A stretch of DNA of 64,000 nucleotides from Pseudomonas azotoformans. Lineage in GTDB: Bacteria; Pseudomonadota; Gammaproteobacteria; Pseudomonadales; Pseudomonadaceae. Below, in pieces: positions 53,265 through 62,963 of the stretch; within the stretch, counting starts at the first letter, position 1; each line of letters starts with the position of its first letter. The stretch covers positions 6,611,501-6,675,500 of the forward strand of contig NZ_LT629702.1 of the NCBI RefSeq assembly GCF_900103345.1, in the 5' to 3' direction. Under the pieces are notes generated by a model. That model did no database searches, had not been told where the DNA came from, and was given only the letters and a program-made list of their open reading frames with translations. A program made the translations under genes and the position numbers.

Positions 53265-54098
53265 ATGAATCACGCTATCCATGTCGATCACTTGAACAAG
53301 ACCTTTGCGAAGAAATCCGCCTTGGTCGACCTCGAACTCACCATTGCCCCGGGTGAGATGGTCGCGCTGATTGGCGCTTCGGGTTCCGGCAAGTCCACCT
53401 TGTTGCGCCACTTGGCGGGCCTGGCCTGTTGCGACAAAAACAACGGCGGCAGCGTCAAGGTGTTGGGCCGGGAAGTGCAGGCCAGTGGACGCTTGAACGG
53501 CAAGGTGCGGCGGTTGCGCGCGGACATCGGCTACATCTTCCAGCAGTTCAACCTGGTCAATCGCCTGAGCGTGCTCGACAACGTGCTGCTCGGTTGCCTG
53601 GGCCGCATGCCGCGCTGGCGTGGCAGCCTGGGGTTGTTCAATGCCGAAGAGAAGGCGTTTGCCCTGGAGTCCCTGGCCCGCGTCGGCCTGGCCGATCTGG
53701 CGGCGCAACGTGCCTCGACCTTGTCCGGCGGCCAGCAGCAGCGCGTGGCGATTGCCCGCGCATTGACCCAGCGCGCCGAGGTGATCCTCGCCGACGAACC
53801 CATCGCCTCCCTCGACCCGGAGTCGGCGCGCAAAGTCATGGAGATCCTCGCCGACATCAACCGCCGCGACGGCAAGACCGTGGTGGTGACCCTGCATCAA
53901 GTCGATTACGCCATGCGTTATTGCCCGCGTGCCGTGGCCCTTAAAGGTGGGCGCATTCATTTCGACGGGCAGGGCAGTGCGATGAGCAGCCAGTTCCTCA
54001 ACGATTTGTACGGTGCCGACGTCGACACCAGCCTGATGTTTTCCGACCAGACCCGCCACGCCACCGTCACCCCTCGGCTGACCCTGGCGCGCGCTTGA
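53265..54098 (+). CDS. phnC: Phosphonate ABC transporter ATP-binding protein PhnC
   Basis: A 277-residue ABC ATPase. Walker A is [16 protein letters not shown] near residue 40, the Q-loop IFQQFNLV near residue 90, the signature [15 protein letters not shown] near residue 150 and Walker [13 protein letters not shown] near residue 170. It powers uptake of phosphonates with PhnD and PhnE. ATG 53265 gives [14 protein letters not shown]. First gene of the phn operon, with a Pho box upstream. Confidence 0.96.
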   Translation: MNHAIHVDHLNKTFAKKSALVDLELTIAPGEMVALIGASGSGKSTLLRHLAGLACCDKNNGGSVKVLGREVQASGRLNGKVRRLRADIGYIFQQFNLVNRLSVLDNVLLGCLGRMPRWRGSLGLFNAEEKAFALESLARVGLADLAAQRASTLSGGQQQRVAIARALTQRAEVILADEPIASLDPESARKVMEILADINRRDGKTVVVTLHQVDYAMRYCPRAVALKGGRIHFDGQGSAMSSQFLNDLYGADVDTSLMFSDQTRHATVTPRLTLARA

Positions 54099-54130
54099 AA
54101 CCCTACTCACGACCCACAGGAAGCCTTTCC

Positions 54131-55132
54131 ATGTTGAACCGTATCGGCCATGTGTTTCTGTCTGCCGTATTGCTGGCCAGTGTCGCGCTGGGCAATGCCC
54201 ACGCCGCCGACAAGGTGATCAACTTCGGCATCATGTCCACCGAGTCTTCGCAGAACCTCAAGAGCATCTGGCAGCCATTCCTGGATGACATGCACAAGAA
54301 GACCGGCCTGACCATCAACGCCACCTTCGCCTCCGACTACGCCGGCCTGATCCAGGGCATGCGCTTCAACAAGGTCGACGTGGCCTGGCTCGGCAACAAG
54401 GCCGCGATGGAAGCGGTGGACCGTTCCAACGGTGAGATCTTCGCCCAGACCGCCGCCGCCAACGGCGCCGCCGGTTACTGGAGCGTGCTGATCGTGCGCA
54501 AGGACAGCCCGATCAACAACGTCGACGACATGCTCAAGAACGCCAAGAACCTGACCTTCGGCAACGGTGACCCGAACTCCACCTCGGGCTACCTGGTGCC
54601 GGGCTACTACGTATTCGCCAAGAACAACGTGGATGCCGCCACCGCGTTCAAGCGCACGCTCAACTCCAGCCATGAAGTCAACGCGTTGAGCGTGGCCAAG
54701 GGGCAACTGGACGTTGCCACCTTCAATACCGAGAGCTGGGAGCGTCTGGAAGTCACCCAGCCGGACAAGGCCGCCATGCTCAAGGTGATCTGGAAATCGC
54801 CGCTGATCCCGGCCGACCCGATGGTGTGGAGCAAGGCGCTGAGCGACAGCGAGAAGACCAAGATCCGCGACTTCTTTGCCCACTACGGCGACACCGATGA
54901 AGAGAAGGCGGTGCTGAAGAACATGCAGTTGGGCAAGTTCCTGCCGTCCAGCGATGACCAACTGTTGCCGATCCGTCAGCTGGAGCTGTTCAAGCAGCGC
55001 ACCACCATCAGTGCCGACGACAAGCTGGAGGCTGCCGACAAGGCCAAGAAGCTGGCGGATATCGACGCCGACCTGGCCAAGCTGCAACAGCGCATCTCCG
55101 AGCTCGACAAAAAAACTGCGGCCAACGGCTAA
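54131..55132 (+). CDS. phnD: Phosphonate-binding periplasmic protein PhnD
   Basis: A 333-residue solute-binding protein. The signal peptide is residues 1-26 (ending NAHAA), followed by the PhnD motif INFGIMSTESSQNL. Residues YWSVLIVRKDSPIN and FGNGDPNSTSGYLVP form the ligand pocket of the family. Start ATG 54131 follows CAGGAAG. It delivers phosphonates to PhnE. A REPIN lies between phnD and phnE. Confidence 0.96.
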   Translation: MLNRIGHVFLSAVLLASVALGNAHAADKVINFGIMSTESSQNLKSIWQPFLDDMHKKTGLTINATFASDYAGLIQGMRFNKVDVAWLGNKAAMEAVDRSNGEIFAQTAAANGAAGYWSVLIVRKDSPINNVDDMLKNAKNLTFGNGDPNSTSGYLVPGYYVFAKNNVDAATAFKRTLNSSHEVNALSVAKGQLDVATFNTESWERLEVTQPDKAAMLKVIWKSPLIPADPMVWSKALSDSEKTKIRDFFAHYGDTDEEKAVLKNMQLGKFLPSSDDQLLPIRQLELFKQRTTISADDKLEAADKAKKLADIDADLAKLQQRISELDKKTAANG

Positions 55133-55153
55133 CCCCCTGTAGGAGCCGGGTTT

Positions 55154-55260
55154 ATGTGGGAGCGGGCTTGCTCGCGAAAGCGGTGAATCAGTCGCCGGAT
55201 GCATTGAATGACACACCGCATTCGCGAGCAAGTCGAATCGTCGCACCGCCGCTCCCACAG
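55154..55260. repeat. Interrupted REPIN inside the phn operon
   Basis: The left arm ATGTGGGAGCGGGCTTGCTC at 55154 is intact. The expected right arm is broken: GCGAGCAAG (55223-55231) and CGCTCCCACAG (55250-55260) are separated by 18 bp starting TCGAATCGTCGC, where intact copies have two bases. It lies between phnD and phnE in the same transcript. Confidence 0.8.
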
Positions 55261-55293
55261 AGATCCAGTTCCCACCGTTATTGAGAGTGCCCC

Positions 55294-56076
55294 ATGACAA
55301 CCTTGCATGCTGAAGCCGTCGGCAAACGCACCTGGCCGCAATACCTCGGCTGGGGCCTGTTCCTGGTCCTGCTGGCCTGGGCCTGGCACGGCGCGGAAAT
55401 GAACCCGCTGGCGCTGTACCGCGACTCCGGAAACATGGCGACCTTCGCCGCCGACTTCTTCCCGCCGGACTTCCACGAATGGCGCAGTTACCTCAAGGAG
55501 ATGATCGTCACCGTGCAGATCGCCCTGTGGGGCACGGTATTGGCCATCGTCTGCTCGGTGCCGCTGGGCATCTTGTGCGCCGACAACATCACGCCGTGGT
55601 GGGTGCACCAACCGCTGCGCCGCGTGATGGATGCGTTCCGCTCCATCAACGAAATGGTGTTCGCCATGTTGTTCGTGGTTGCCGTCGGCCTCGGCCCCTT
55701 CGCCGGCGTACTGGCGCTGTGGATCAGCACCACCGGCGTCCTCGCCAAGCTGTTCGCCGAAGCTGTCGAGGCTATCGACCCCGGCCCTGTTGAAGGCGTA
55801 CGGGCCACCGGCGCCAGCGCCTTGCAGGAAGTGATCTACGGCGTGATCCCCCAAGTGATGCCGCTGTGGGTGAGCTACGCGCTGTACCGCTTCGAAGCCA
55901 ACGTGCGTTCGGCGACGGTGGTGGGCATGGTCGGCGCGGGCGGGATCGGCGTGATCCTGTGGGAAAACATCCGTGCCTTCCAGTTCGTCCAGACCTGCGC
56001 GGTGCTGCTGGTGATCATCGTGGTGGTGAGCCTGATCGACGTGCTGTCCCAACGCCTGCGCAAGCAGTTCATCTGA
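55294..56076 (+). CDS. phnE: Phosphonate ABC transporter permease PhnE
   Basis: A 260-residue permease with about six helices and the EAA-type loop [14 protein letters not shown] near residue 182. It is a single intact gene, whereas some bacteria have two phnE copies and E. coli K-12 has a frameshift. ATG 55294 is 161 bp after phnD, across the REPIN. It forms the transporter with PhnC and PhnD. Confidence 0.95.
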   Translation: MTTLHAEAVGKRTWPQYLGWGLFLVLLAWAWHGAEMNPLALYRDSGNMATFAADFFPPDFHEWRSYLKEMIVTVQIALWGTVLAIVCSVPLGILCADNITPWWVHQPLRRVMDAFRSINEMVFAMLFVVAVGLGPFAGVLALWISTTGVLAKLFAEAVEAIDPGPVEGVRATGASALQEVIYGVIPQVMPLWVSYALYRFEANVRSATVVGMVGAGGIGVILWENIRAFQFVQTCAVLLVIIVVVSLIDVLSQRLRKQFI

Positions 56077-56112
56077 CCTCGGAGGGGTGCCCGCGCGGCG
56101 CTTTTTTTAAGC

Positions 56113-56817
56113 ATGCAGTTGTCTAGACAAGATGAGCCGGTGTACCGCGAACTCGCGGATATCCTGCGCCGTGAATTAAGCAGCTACAGCGCCGGTGATT
56201 TCCTGCCCGGCGAGGTGCACATGGCCGAGCGCTTCGGCGTCAACCGCCACACCCTGCGTCGCGCCATCGATGAGCTGGTGTTCGAAGGCAGCCTGTTACG
56301 CCGTCAGGGCAAGGGCACCCAGGTGCTCGACCGGCCGCTGATCTACCCGATGGGCGCCGAGACCTCTTACAGCCAATCCCTGTCAGCCCAGGGCGTCGGT
56401 GTGCAGGCGCTGTTGCTCAAGCGCCGCTACTGCTACGCCAGCCGTGAAGAAGCGCTGCACCTGGGGATCGCCGAAATGGCGCCGATGATCGAGCTGCAAA
56501 CCCTGCGCAAGCTCGACCACCAGCCCGTCAGCCTGATCCGCCATCGCTACTGCGCCAGCCGTGCGCCGTTGCTCGCCGACTACACCGGCGGTTCGCTGCG
56601 CCAGTACCTGCGCGAACGCGACCTGCCATTGACCCGCACCCACAGCCTGATCGGTGCGCGCCTGCCCAACCGTGACGAAGCCGCGCTGCTGATGATGCCT
56701 CGGCACTTGCCGGCCCTCACCGTATTCACCCTTTCCCGCGATCGCGACGGCCACCCGGTGGAGTTGGCGCAGTCCACCAGCCGTTCGGATCGCTTCCAGT
56801 ACCAAGTGGTGACTTGA
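56113..56817 (+). CDS. phnF: GntR-family phosphonate regulator PhnF
   Basis: A 234-residue HutC-subfamily regulator. The winged helix is residues 5-75 (LADILRRELSSYSAGDFLPGEVHMAERFGVNRHTLRRAIDEL), followed by a UTRA ligand-binding domain. PhnF is usually a repressor of phn genes. It lies between transport and enzyme genes; its stop is next to phnG. Confidence 0.92.
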   Translation: MQLSRQDEPVYRELADILRRELSSYSAGDFLPGEVHMAERFGVNRHTLRRAIDELVFEGSLLRRQGKGTQVLDRPLIYPMGAETSYSQSLSAQGVGVQALLLKRRYCYASREEALHLGIAEMAPMIELQTLRKLDHQPVSLIRHRYCASRAPLLADYTGGSLRQYLRERDLPLTRTHSLIGARLPNRDEAALLMMPRHLPALTVFTLSRDRDGHPVELAQSTSRSDRFQYQVVT

Positions 56818-56828
56818 TGGAGACCCTG

Positions 56829-57266
56829 ATGAACCTGTCCCCGCGACAACATTGGATCGGCGTGCTGGCCCGCGCCCAGCTCAGTGAACTGCAACCCCAT
56901 GAAGCGGCCTTGAAAGACGCGGAGTACCAGCTTATTCGCGCCCCGGAAATCGGCATGACCCTGGTACGCGGTCGCATGGGCGGCAATGGCGCACCGTTCA
57001 ACGTCGGTGAAATGAGCGTGACCCGCTGCGTAGTGCGCCTGGCCGATGGCCGCACCGGCTACAGCTACCTGGCCGGGCGCGACAAGGTGCATGCCGAGCT
57101 GGCCGCCCTGGCCGACGCCCATCTGCAAGGCGCGCAGCCGAGTATCTGGCTCAGCGATCTGATCACTGCCCTGGCGAACGCCCAGGTCAGGCGTCGTGCT
57201 GAAAAAGAGGCGGACACCGCTGCCACCAAAGTCGAGTTCTTCACCCTCGTGCGAGGAGAAAACTGA
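56829..57266 (+). CDS. phnG: C-P lyase core subunit PhnG
   Basis: A 145-residue subunit beginning MNLSPRQHWIGVLARAQ, with RAPEIGMTLVRGRMGGNGAPFNVGEMSVTR, the PhnG core. PhnG is part of the PhnGHIJ complex. Start ATG 56829 has GGAG seven bases upstream; ATG 56817, which overlaps the phnF stop as TGATG, is an equally possible start. The stop overlaps the ATG of phnH. Confidence 0.93.
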   Translation: MNLSPRQHWIGVLARAQLSELQPHEAALKDAEYQLIRAPEIGMTLVRGRMGGNGAPFNVGEMSVTRCVVRLADGRTGYSYLAGRDKVHAELAALADAHLQGAQPSIWLSDLITALANAQVRRRAEKEADTAATKVEFFTLVRGEN

Positions 57267-57856
57267 TGAATGCGCACCTGTTGCAACCGGCGTTTGTCGA
57301 CCCGGTACTGGATGCCCAACGTGGTTTTCGCGCCGCCCTCAAGGCCCTGGCCGAACCGGGGTTGATCCAGCACCTGCCATCCGCCCCACACCTCGACGGC
57401 CTGGCGCCGGCGACGTATGCCTTGTGCCTGGCTCTGCTGGACGTGGACACGCCGCTGTGGCTTTCACCGAGCTTCGACACGCCGCTGATCCGCGCCAACC
57501 TGGCGTTCCACTGCGGTTGCCCGCTGACGTCGAGTCGCGAAGAAGCGGTGTTCGCCTTGCTCGGTGAACACGACCTGCTGGATCTGAGCGGCTTCGACCA
57601 CGGCAACGACCGCTACCCCGACCAGTCCTGCACCTTGCTCGTGCAGCTCACCGACCTGGAGTCCGGTCGCGGCCTGCTCTGGCGCGGCCCGGGGATCAAG
57701 GCCCAGCGCCAGGTGCACGTGCCGGTGCCGCAAGCCTTCTGGCAGGAACGCCAACGGCGCGAAGCCTTTCCCCGTGGCCTGGACGTGCTGTTTGCCGCCG
57801 GCCATCACCTGATCGGCCTGCCACGCAGCAGCCGCCTTGCACAGGAGCACGCCTGA
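57266..57856 (+). CDS. phnH: C-P lyase core subunit PhnH
   Basis: A 196-residue subunit with the conserved FVDPVLDAQRGFRAALKALAEPG near residue 10 and the GRGLLWRGPGIKAQRQV motif near residue 132. PhnH docks on the PhnGIJ core. It starts in the TGATG overlap with phnG and ends on the first base of phnI. Confidence 0.94.
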   Translation: MNAHLLQPAFVDPVLDAQRGFRAALKALAEPGLIQHLPSAPHLDGLAPATYALCLALLDVDTPLWLSPSFDTPLIRANLAFHCGCPLTSSREEAVFALLGEHDLLDLSGFDHGNDRYPDQSCTLLVQLTDLESGRGLLWRGPGIKAQRQVHVPVPQAFWQERQRREAFPRGLDVLFAAGHHLIGLPRSSRLAQEHA

Positions 57857-58932
57857 TGTACGTAGCCGTCAAAGGTGGCGAACAGGCCATCGACAATGCC
57901 CACCGCCTGCTGGCAAAAAAACGCCGGGGCGATACCGCGATTCCGGAACTGAGCGTGACGCAAATCCGCGAGCAACTGCCCCTGGCCGTCGCGCGGGTGA
58001 TGACCGAAGGCTCGCTGTTCGACGAAGAACTCGCCGCGCTGGCGATCAAGCAAGCGGCGGGGGACCTGGTGGAGGCGATCTTCCTGCTGCGCGCCTACCG
58101 CACCACGCTGCCGCGCTTCAGCCCGAGCCTGCCGATCGATACCGCCCGCATGTCGTTGAGTCGGCGCCTGTCAGCCACCTTCAAGGACCTGCCCGGCGGC
58201 CAACTGCTCGGCCCGACCTTCGACTACACCCACCGCCTGCTGGATTTTGCCCTGCTGGCCGAAGGTGAGTACCCGGGGCCGCAGACCGTGCCGGAGGCGA
58301 CGCTGGAAGACTGCCCACGGGTGCTCGGCCTGCTCGCCAAAGAAGGCCTGATAAAGACCGAAACCGACGACAACGCCCGTGTTGCCGACATCACCCGCGA
58401 CCCGCTGGAATACCCGGCCAGCCGCGCCGAGCGCCTGCAAGCCCTGGCCCGTGGCGACGAAGGTTTCCTGCTGGCGCTGGGGTACTCGACCCAGCGTGGC
58501 TACGGCCGCAACCACCCGTTTGCCGGTGAGATTCGCATCGGTGATGTGGAGGTGTGGATCGAACCGGAAGAACTGGGTTTCCCCATCTGCCTGGGCAGCA
58601 TCGAAGTGACCGAGTGCGAGATGGTCAACCAGTTTGTCGGTTCGGCTACCGAGCTGGCGCAGTTCACGCGGGGTTACGGCCTGGCCTTCGGGCATGCCGA
58701 GCGCAAGGCCATGGGCATGGCCCTGGTGGACCGCTCGCTGCGCGCCGAGGAGTACAACGAAGAGATCGTCTCGCCCGCCCAGCGCGAAGAGTTCGTGCTG
58801 GCCCACTGCGACAACGTCGAGGCCGCGGGCTTTGTCTCCCACCTCAAACTGCCGCACTACGTGGACTTCCAGTCCGAGCTGGAACTGATCCGCAAACTGC
58901 GCCAACCGGCCGAGGGCCCGAGCCATGAATGA
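57856..58932 (+). CDS. phnI: C-P lyase core subunit PhnI
   Basis: A 358-residue subunit. The start MYVAVKGGEQAIDNAHRLLAKKRRGD and the GFLLALGYSTQRGYGRNHPFAGEIRIGDVEV block are typical. With PhnG, PhnH and PhnL, PhnI displaces adenine from ATP by the alkylphosphonate. The stop overlaps phnJ by 8 bp. Confidence 0.95.
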   Translation: MYVAVKGGEQAIDNAHRLLAKKRRGDTAIPELSVTQIREQLPLAVARVMTEGSLFDEELAALAIKQAAGDLVEAIFLLRAYRTTLPRFSPSLPIDTARMSLSRRLSATFKDLPGGQLLGPTFDYTHRLLDFALLAEGEYPGPQTVPEATLEDCPRVLGLLAKEGLIKTETDDNARVADITRDPLEYPASRAERLQALARGDEGFLLALGYSTQRGYGRNHPFAGEIRIGDVEVWIEPEELGFPICLGSIEVTECEMVNQFVGSATELAQFTRGYGLAFGHAERKAMGMALVDRSLRAEEYNEEIVSPAQREEFVLAHCDNVEAAGFVSHLKLPHYVDFQSELELIRKLRQPAEGPSHE

Positions 58933-59767
58933 CGCCGCGTACAACTTCGCCTACCTCGACGAACAGACCAAGCGCATGATCCGTCGCGCCTTGCTCAAGG
59001 CCGTCGCGATCCCCGGCTACCAGGTGCCGTTCGGTGGCCGCGAGATGCCGCTGCCTTACGGCTGGGGCACCGGCGGCATGCAATTGACCGCCGCGATCCT
59101 GGGGGACGATGACGTGCTCAAGGTCATCGACCAGGGCGCCGACGACACCACCAACGCGGTGTCGATCCGCCGCTTTTTTGCGCGCACCGCAGGCGTCGCC
59201 ACGACCGAAGCGACCCCCGAAGCGACGGTGATCCAGACCCGCCACCGCATCCCGGAAACGCCCTTGCAGGCGAACCAGATCATGGTGTTCCAGGTGCCGA
59301 TCTCAGAGCCGCTGCGTTTTATCGAACCGTCGGAAACCGAGACCCGCACCATGCACGCCCTCAATGATTACGGGGTGATGCACGTGAAGCTGTATGAGGA
59401 CATCGCCACCTTCGGCCACATCGCCACGGCCTACGCCTACCCGGTGACGGTGGATGAACGCTACGTGATGGACCCGTCGCCAATCCCCAAATTCGACAAC
59501 CCCAAACTCGACATGAGCCCGGCGCTGATGCTGTTTGGCGCCGGCCGCGAGAAGCGCCTGTACGCGGTGCCGCCATACACCCAGGTCACCAGCCTCGACT
59601 TTGAGGATCACCCGTTCGAAGTGCAGACGTGGGAGCACAGCTGCGCAATCTGCGGCAGCCATGAATCGTTCCTTGATGAGCTGATTCTGGATGACGCTGG
59701 AACCCAGAGTTTTGTGTGTTCCGACACGTGGTATTGCGCCCAGCGGGTGAAGGAGAACAACCAGTGA
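58925..59767 (+). CDS. phnJ: Radical-SAM C-P lyase PhnJ
   Basis: A 280-residue enzyme that cleaves the carbon-phosphorus bond. The noncanonical cluster motif CX2CX21C is intact: SCAICGSHESF near residue 240, then SFVCSD 21 residues after the second Cys. A further Cys follows at DTWYCAQ. The YGWGTGGMQLTAAILG segment near residue 43 is also conserved. It overlaps phnI by 8 bp and phnK as GTGA. Confidence 0.96.
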   Translation: MNDAAYNFAYLDEQTKRMIRRALLKAVAIPGYQVPFGGREMPLPYGWGTGGMQLTAAILGDDDVLKVIDQGADDTTNAVSIRRFFARTAGVATTEATPEATVIQTRHRIPETPLQANQIMVFQVPISEPLRFIEPSETETRTMHALNDYGVMHVKLYEDIATFGHIATAYAYPVTVDERYVMDPSPIPKFDNPKLDMSPALMLFGAGREKRLYAVPPYTQVTSLDFEDHPFEVQTWEHSCAICGSHESFLDELILDDAGTQSFVCSDTWYCAQRVKENNQ

Positions 59768-60537
59768 GCCAGCCGTTATTGCAAGTACGTGACCTGTCCC
59801 TGTTGTACGGCCCGGAGAAGGGGTGCCAGGGTGTGAGCTTCGATCTGTACCCCGGCGAAGTGCTTGGGATTGTCGGTGAGTCCGGCTCGGGTAAATCCAC
59901 CTTGCTTTCGTTGTTGAGCGGCCGCCTGCCACCGCAAGCCGGCAGCATTGGCTACCGCAGCCAGGACGGCGAATGGCTCGACCTCTACAGCGCCAGCGAA
60001 GCCGAGCGCCGCACTTTGCTGCGCACCGAATGGGGCTTTGTCGAACAGAACCCGCGTGATGGTTTGCGCATGGGCGTGTCGGCCGGCGCCAACATTGGTG
60101 AACGCTTGATGGCCCAGGGCGTGCGCAATTACGCGCAACTGCGTGGCGCCGGCCTGGACTGGCTGGCGCAGGTGGAGATCGACCCACAACGCATCGACGA
60201 CCTGCCACGCACCTTTTCCGGCGGCATGCAGCAGCGCCTGCAAATTGCCCGCAACCTGGTTTCCAGCCCACGGCTGGTGTTCATGGACGAACCCACCGGC
60301 GGCCTCGACGTGTCGGTGCAGGCACGCCTGCTCGACCTGCTGCGCGGCCTGGTGCGTGAACTGGATTTGGCGGTGGTGATCGTCACCCACGACCTGGCCG
60401 TGGCACGCCTGTTGGCCGACCGCCTGATGGTGATGCGTCGCTCCCGTGTAGTGGAAACCGGGCTCACCGACCAGATCCTCGACGATCCACAGCACCCTTA
60501 CTCTCAACTGCTGGTGTCTTCGGTATTGCAGCCATGA
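59764..60537 (+). CDS. phnK: C-P lyase-associated ABC ATPase PhnK
   Basis: A 257-residue ABC protein. Walker A is [19 protein letters not shown] near residue 38, the signature [15 protein letters not shown] near residue 152 and Walker [13 protein letters not shown] near residue 175. PhnK binds PhnJ and is not a transporter. Its start is GTG 59764, with AAGGAG upstream and a GTGA overlap with phnJ. Confidence 0.95.
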   Translation: MSQPLLQVRDLSLLYGPEKGCQGVSFDLYPGEVLGIVGESGSGKSTLLSLLSGRLPPQAGSIGYRSQDGEWLDLYSASEAERRTLLRTEWGFVEQNPRDGLRMGVSAGANIGERLMAQGVRNYAQLRGAGLDWLAQVEIDPQRIDDLPRTFSGGMQQRLQIARNLVSSPRLVFMDEPTGGLDVSVQARLLDLLRGLVRELDLAVVIVTHDLAVARLLADRLMVMRRSRVVETGLTDQILDDPQHPYSQLLVSSVLQP

Positions 60538-61256
60538 CAAATGCCTTGATCGAGGTCCGTGACCTCTCGAAAACCTTCACCCTGCATCAGCAGAACGGTG
60601 TAGTACTTAATGTGCTGCGCGGGGTGGAGTTCAGTGTGCAGGGCGGCGAATGCCTGGTGCTGCACGGTCAGTCCGGTGCGGGTAAAAGCACCTTGTTGCG
60701 TACCCTGTACGGTAACTATCTACCGGCCGGTGGCAGCATTCGTGTGCGCCATGCCGGCGAGTGGCTGGAGCTGGTGGGCGCCGCGCCCCGCGAGATTCTG
60801 CAGGTGCGCCAGCAGACCCTGGGCTACGTCAGCCAATTCCTGCGGGTGATTCCGCGTGTGGCGTGCCTGGATGTGGTTATGGAGCCGGCGTTGGCCCGAG
60901 GCGGGTCGAAAGCCGAGGCACAACAGCGCGCCGAACACCTGCTGACCCGTCTGAACATCCCCCAGCGCCTGTGGCCACTGGCGCCCGGCACTTTCTCCGG
61001 TGGCGAGCAACAGCGTGTCAACATCGCCCGCGGTTTCATGGTGGCCTGGCCGGTGATGCTGCTGGACGAACCCACCGCCTCCCTGGACGACCACAACCGC
61101 CAGGTGGTGCTGGAACTGATGAACGAAGCCAAGGCAGCCGGCGCTGCATTGATCGGCATCTTCCACGACCGCGCCGCCCGTGAAGCGGTGGCCGACCGCC
61201 ATTTCGACATGACCCCCACGCCTGTTGCCCAAGAGGAATACGCCCATGCCCGTTGA
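60534..61256 (+). CDS. phnL: C-P lyase-associated ABC ATPase PhnL
   Basis: A 240-residue ABC protein beginning [18 protein letters not shown]. Walker A is [21 protein letters not shown] near residue 43, the signature [15 protein letters not shown] near residue 155 and Walker [13 protein letters not shown] near residue 178. PhnL takes part in the nucleosidase step and the core complex. It overlaps phnK by 4 bp and phnM by 11 bp. Confidence 0.95.
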   Translation: MTNALIEVRDLSKTFTLHQQNGVVLNVLRGVEFSVQGGECLVLHGQSGAGKSTLLRTLYGNYLPAGGSIRVRHAGEWLELVGAAPREILQVRQQTLGYVSQFLRVIPRVACLDVVMEPALARGGSKAEAQQRAEHLLTRLNIPQRLWPLAPGTFSGGEQQRVNIARGFMVAWPVMLLDEPTASLDDHNRQVVLELMNEAKAAGAALIGIFHDRAAREAVADRHFDMTPTPVAQEEYAHAR

Positions 61257-62391
61257 ACAGATCCTCAGTAATGCCCAGGTCGTCACGGCTGATCGCATGT
61301 TCCTGGGCTCGGTGGTGTTGCGTGACGGCAAGATCGTCGACCTCGCCGAAGGCCGCAGCCAATTGCCCCAGGCCCAGGACCTGGGCGGTGATTTCCTGCT
61401 GCCGGGCCTGGTGGAGCTGCATACCGACAACCTGGAAAAGCACATGACCCCGCGCCCCGGCGTGGACTGGCCGTCGACCTCGGCAGTGCTCAGCCACGAT
61501 GCGCAGATTATCGCGGCGGGCATCACCACCGTCTTCGATGCGGTGTCCATCGGCGACGTGAACCCCAAGGGCAACCGCATGAAAAAACTGCCGGCGATGC
61601 TCGATGCCATCGCCCAGGCAGAAGGTGCCGGGCTGACCCGCGCCGAGCACCACCTGCATCTGCGTTGCGAGCTGTGCCACCCGGACACCCTCAGTGTGTT
61701 CCGCGACCTGGTGGAAAACCCGCTGGTGCAATTGGTGTCGGTGATGGACCATTCGCCGGGCCAGCGCCAGTTCGTGCTTGAAGCCAAGTACCGTGAGTAC
61801 TACATGGGCAAGTACCACCTGAACGACGAAACCATGGACGCCTTCATCGTGCTGCAAAAGGCCAACTCCCTGGCCTACAGCGACCGCTACCGTGCGGCTA
61901 TCGTCGAGCATTGTCTGGCGCGTGGCCTCTCGGTAGCTAGCCACGACGATGCGACGCTGGCCCATGTGCAGGAGTCGGCACGCTATGGCATGACCATCGC
62001 TGAATTCCCCACGACGCTTGAGGCGGCGCAGGGCTGCCAGGCGTTGAACATGAAAGTGTTGATGGGCGCGCCGAACGTGGTGCGCGGCGGGTCGCACTCG
62101 GGTAATGTGGCCGCCGCCGGCCTGGCGGCCGAGGGCTTGCTGGATATACTTTCCAGTGATTACTACCCGGCCAGCCTGTTGCAGGCGGCCTTCGTGCTGG
62201 CTGACCAGCAAGACGGCGGCGACCTGTCACGGGCGGTCAAGATGATCAGCCTGGCGCCTGCGCAAGCGGCAGGGCTGAAGGACCGTGGCGAGATTGCCCT
62301 CGGCCTGCGCGCCGACCTGGTCCAGGCCCGCAGCCGCGAAGGGCTGCCTGTAGTGCAACAAGTATGGCGACAAGCGAAGAGGGTGTTTTGA
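61246..62391 (+). CDS. phnM: RPnTP hydrolase PhnM
   Basis: A 381-residue amidohydrolase-family enzyme that removes pyrophosphate from 5-triphosphoribosyl-1-phosphonate. The metal ligands are in [20 protein letters not shown] near residue 50. [15 protein letters not shown] near residue 235 and [13 protein letters not shown] near residue 305 follow. ATG 61246 follows AAGAGGA and is preferred to the in-frame start at 61225. The stop overlaps phnN. Confidence 0.95.
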   Translation: MPVEQILSNAQVVTADRMFLGSVVLRDGKIVDLAEGRSQLPQAQDLGGDFLLPGLVELHTDNLEKHMTPRPGVDWPSTSAVLSHDAQIIAAGITTVFDAVSIGDVNPKGNRMKKLPAMLDAIAQAEGAGLTRAEHHLHLRCELCHPDTLSVFRDLVENPLVQLVSVMDHSPGQRQFVLEAKYREYYMGKYHLNDETMDAFIVLQKANSLAYSDRYRAAIVEHCLARGLSVASHDDATLAHVQESARYGMTIAEFPTTLEAAQGCQALNMKVLMGAPNVVRGGSHSGNVAAAGLAAEGLLDILSSDYYPASLLQAAFVLADQQDGGDLSRAVKMISLAPAQAAGLKDRGEIALGLRADLVQARSREGLPVVQQVWRQAKRVF

Positions 62392-62963
62392 TGGCAGGCA
62401 GGTTGATCTATCTCATCGGGCCGTCCGGCTCGGGCAAGGACAGCCTGCTGGATGCCGCACGCCCACGCTTGGCCGAGCGCGGTTGCCGCATTGTGCGCCG
62501 CGTTATCACCCGCTCGGCGGAAGCGGTGGGCGAAGCGGCGCAGGGCGTCAGCCCGGAGCAGTTCGCTACGATGCAGGCTGAGGGCGCATTTGCCCTGAGC
62601 TGGCAGGCGAATGGCTTGTCCTATGGCATTCCCAAAGAGATCGATGAGTGGCTGGCTGCGGGGGACGACGTGCTGGTCAACGGCTCCCGTGCCCATCTGG
62701 CACAGACTCGTGAACGCTACCCGACTTCGCTGGTGTTGCTGCTGACGGTGGACCAGGCGGTGTTACGCGAACGCCTGATCGCACGGGGCCGTGAGGCGTT
62801 GGCGGATATCGAAGCGCGCCTGGCGCGCAATGCGCGGTTCACCGCCGAGCTGATCGCCGGCAACGGTGCGGGGTTGTTCGTGCTGGATAACTCCGGGCCG
62901 CTGGAGCATACGGTCGAGCGCCTGCTGTGCTGCATCGATCACGGGCACTCGGCATGCGCCTGA
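62391..62963 (+). CDS. phnN: Ribose 1,5-bisphosphate phosphokinase PhnN
   Basis: A 190-residue kinase with Walker A LIYLIGPSGSGKDSLLDAA near residue 5 and the RRVITRSAE motif near residue 36. It phosphorylates ribose 1,5-bisphosphate to PRPP, recycling the C-P lyase product. ATG 62391 lies in a TGATG overlap with phnM; an earlier in-frame start at 62364 is less likely. The stop overlaps phnP by 10 bp. Confidence 0.94.
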   Translation: MAGRLIYLIGPSGSGKDSLLDAARPRLAERGCRIVRRVITRSAEAVGEAAQGVSPEQFATMQAEGAFALSWQANGLSYGIPKEIDEWLAAGDDVLVNGSRAHLAQTRERYPTSLVLLLTVDQAVLRERLIARGREALADIEARLARNARFTAELIAGNGAGLFVLDNSGPLEHTVERLLCCIDHGHSACA

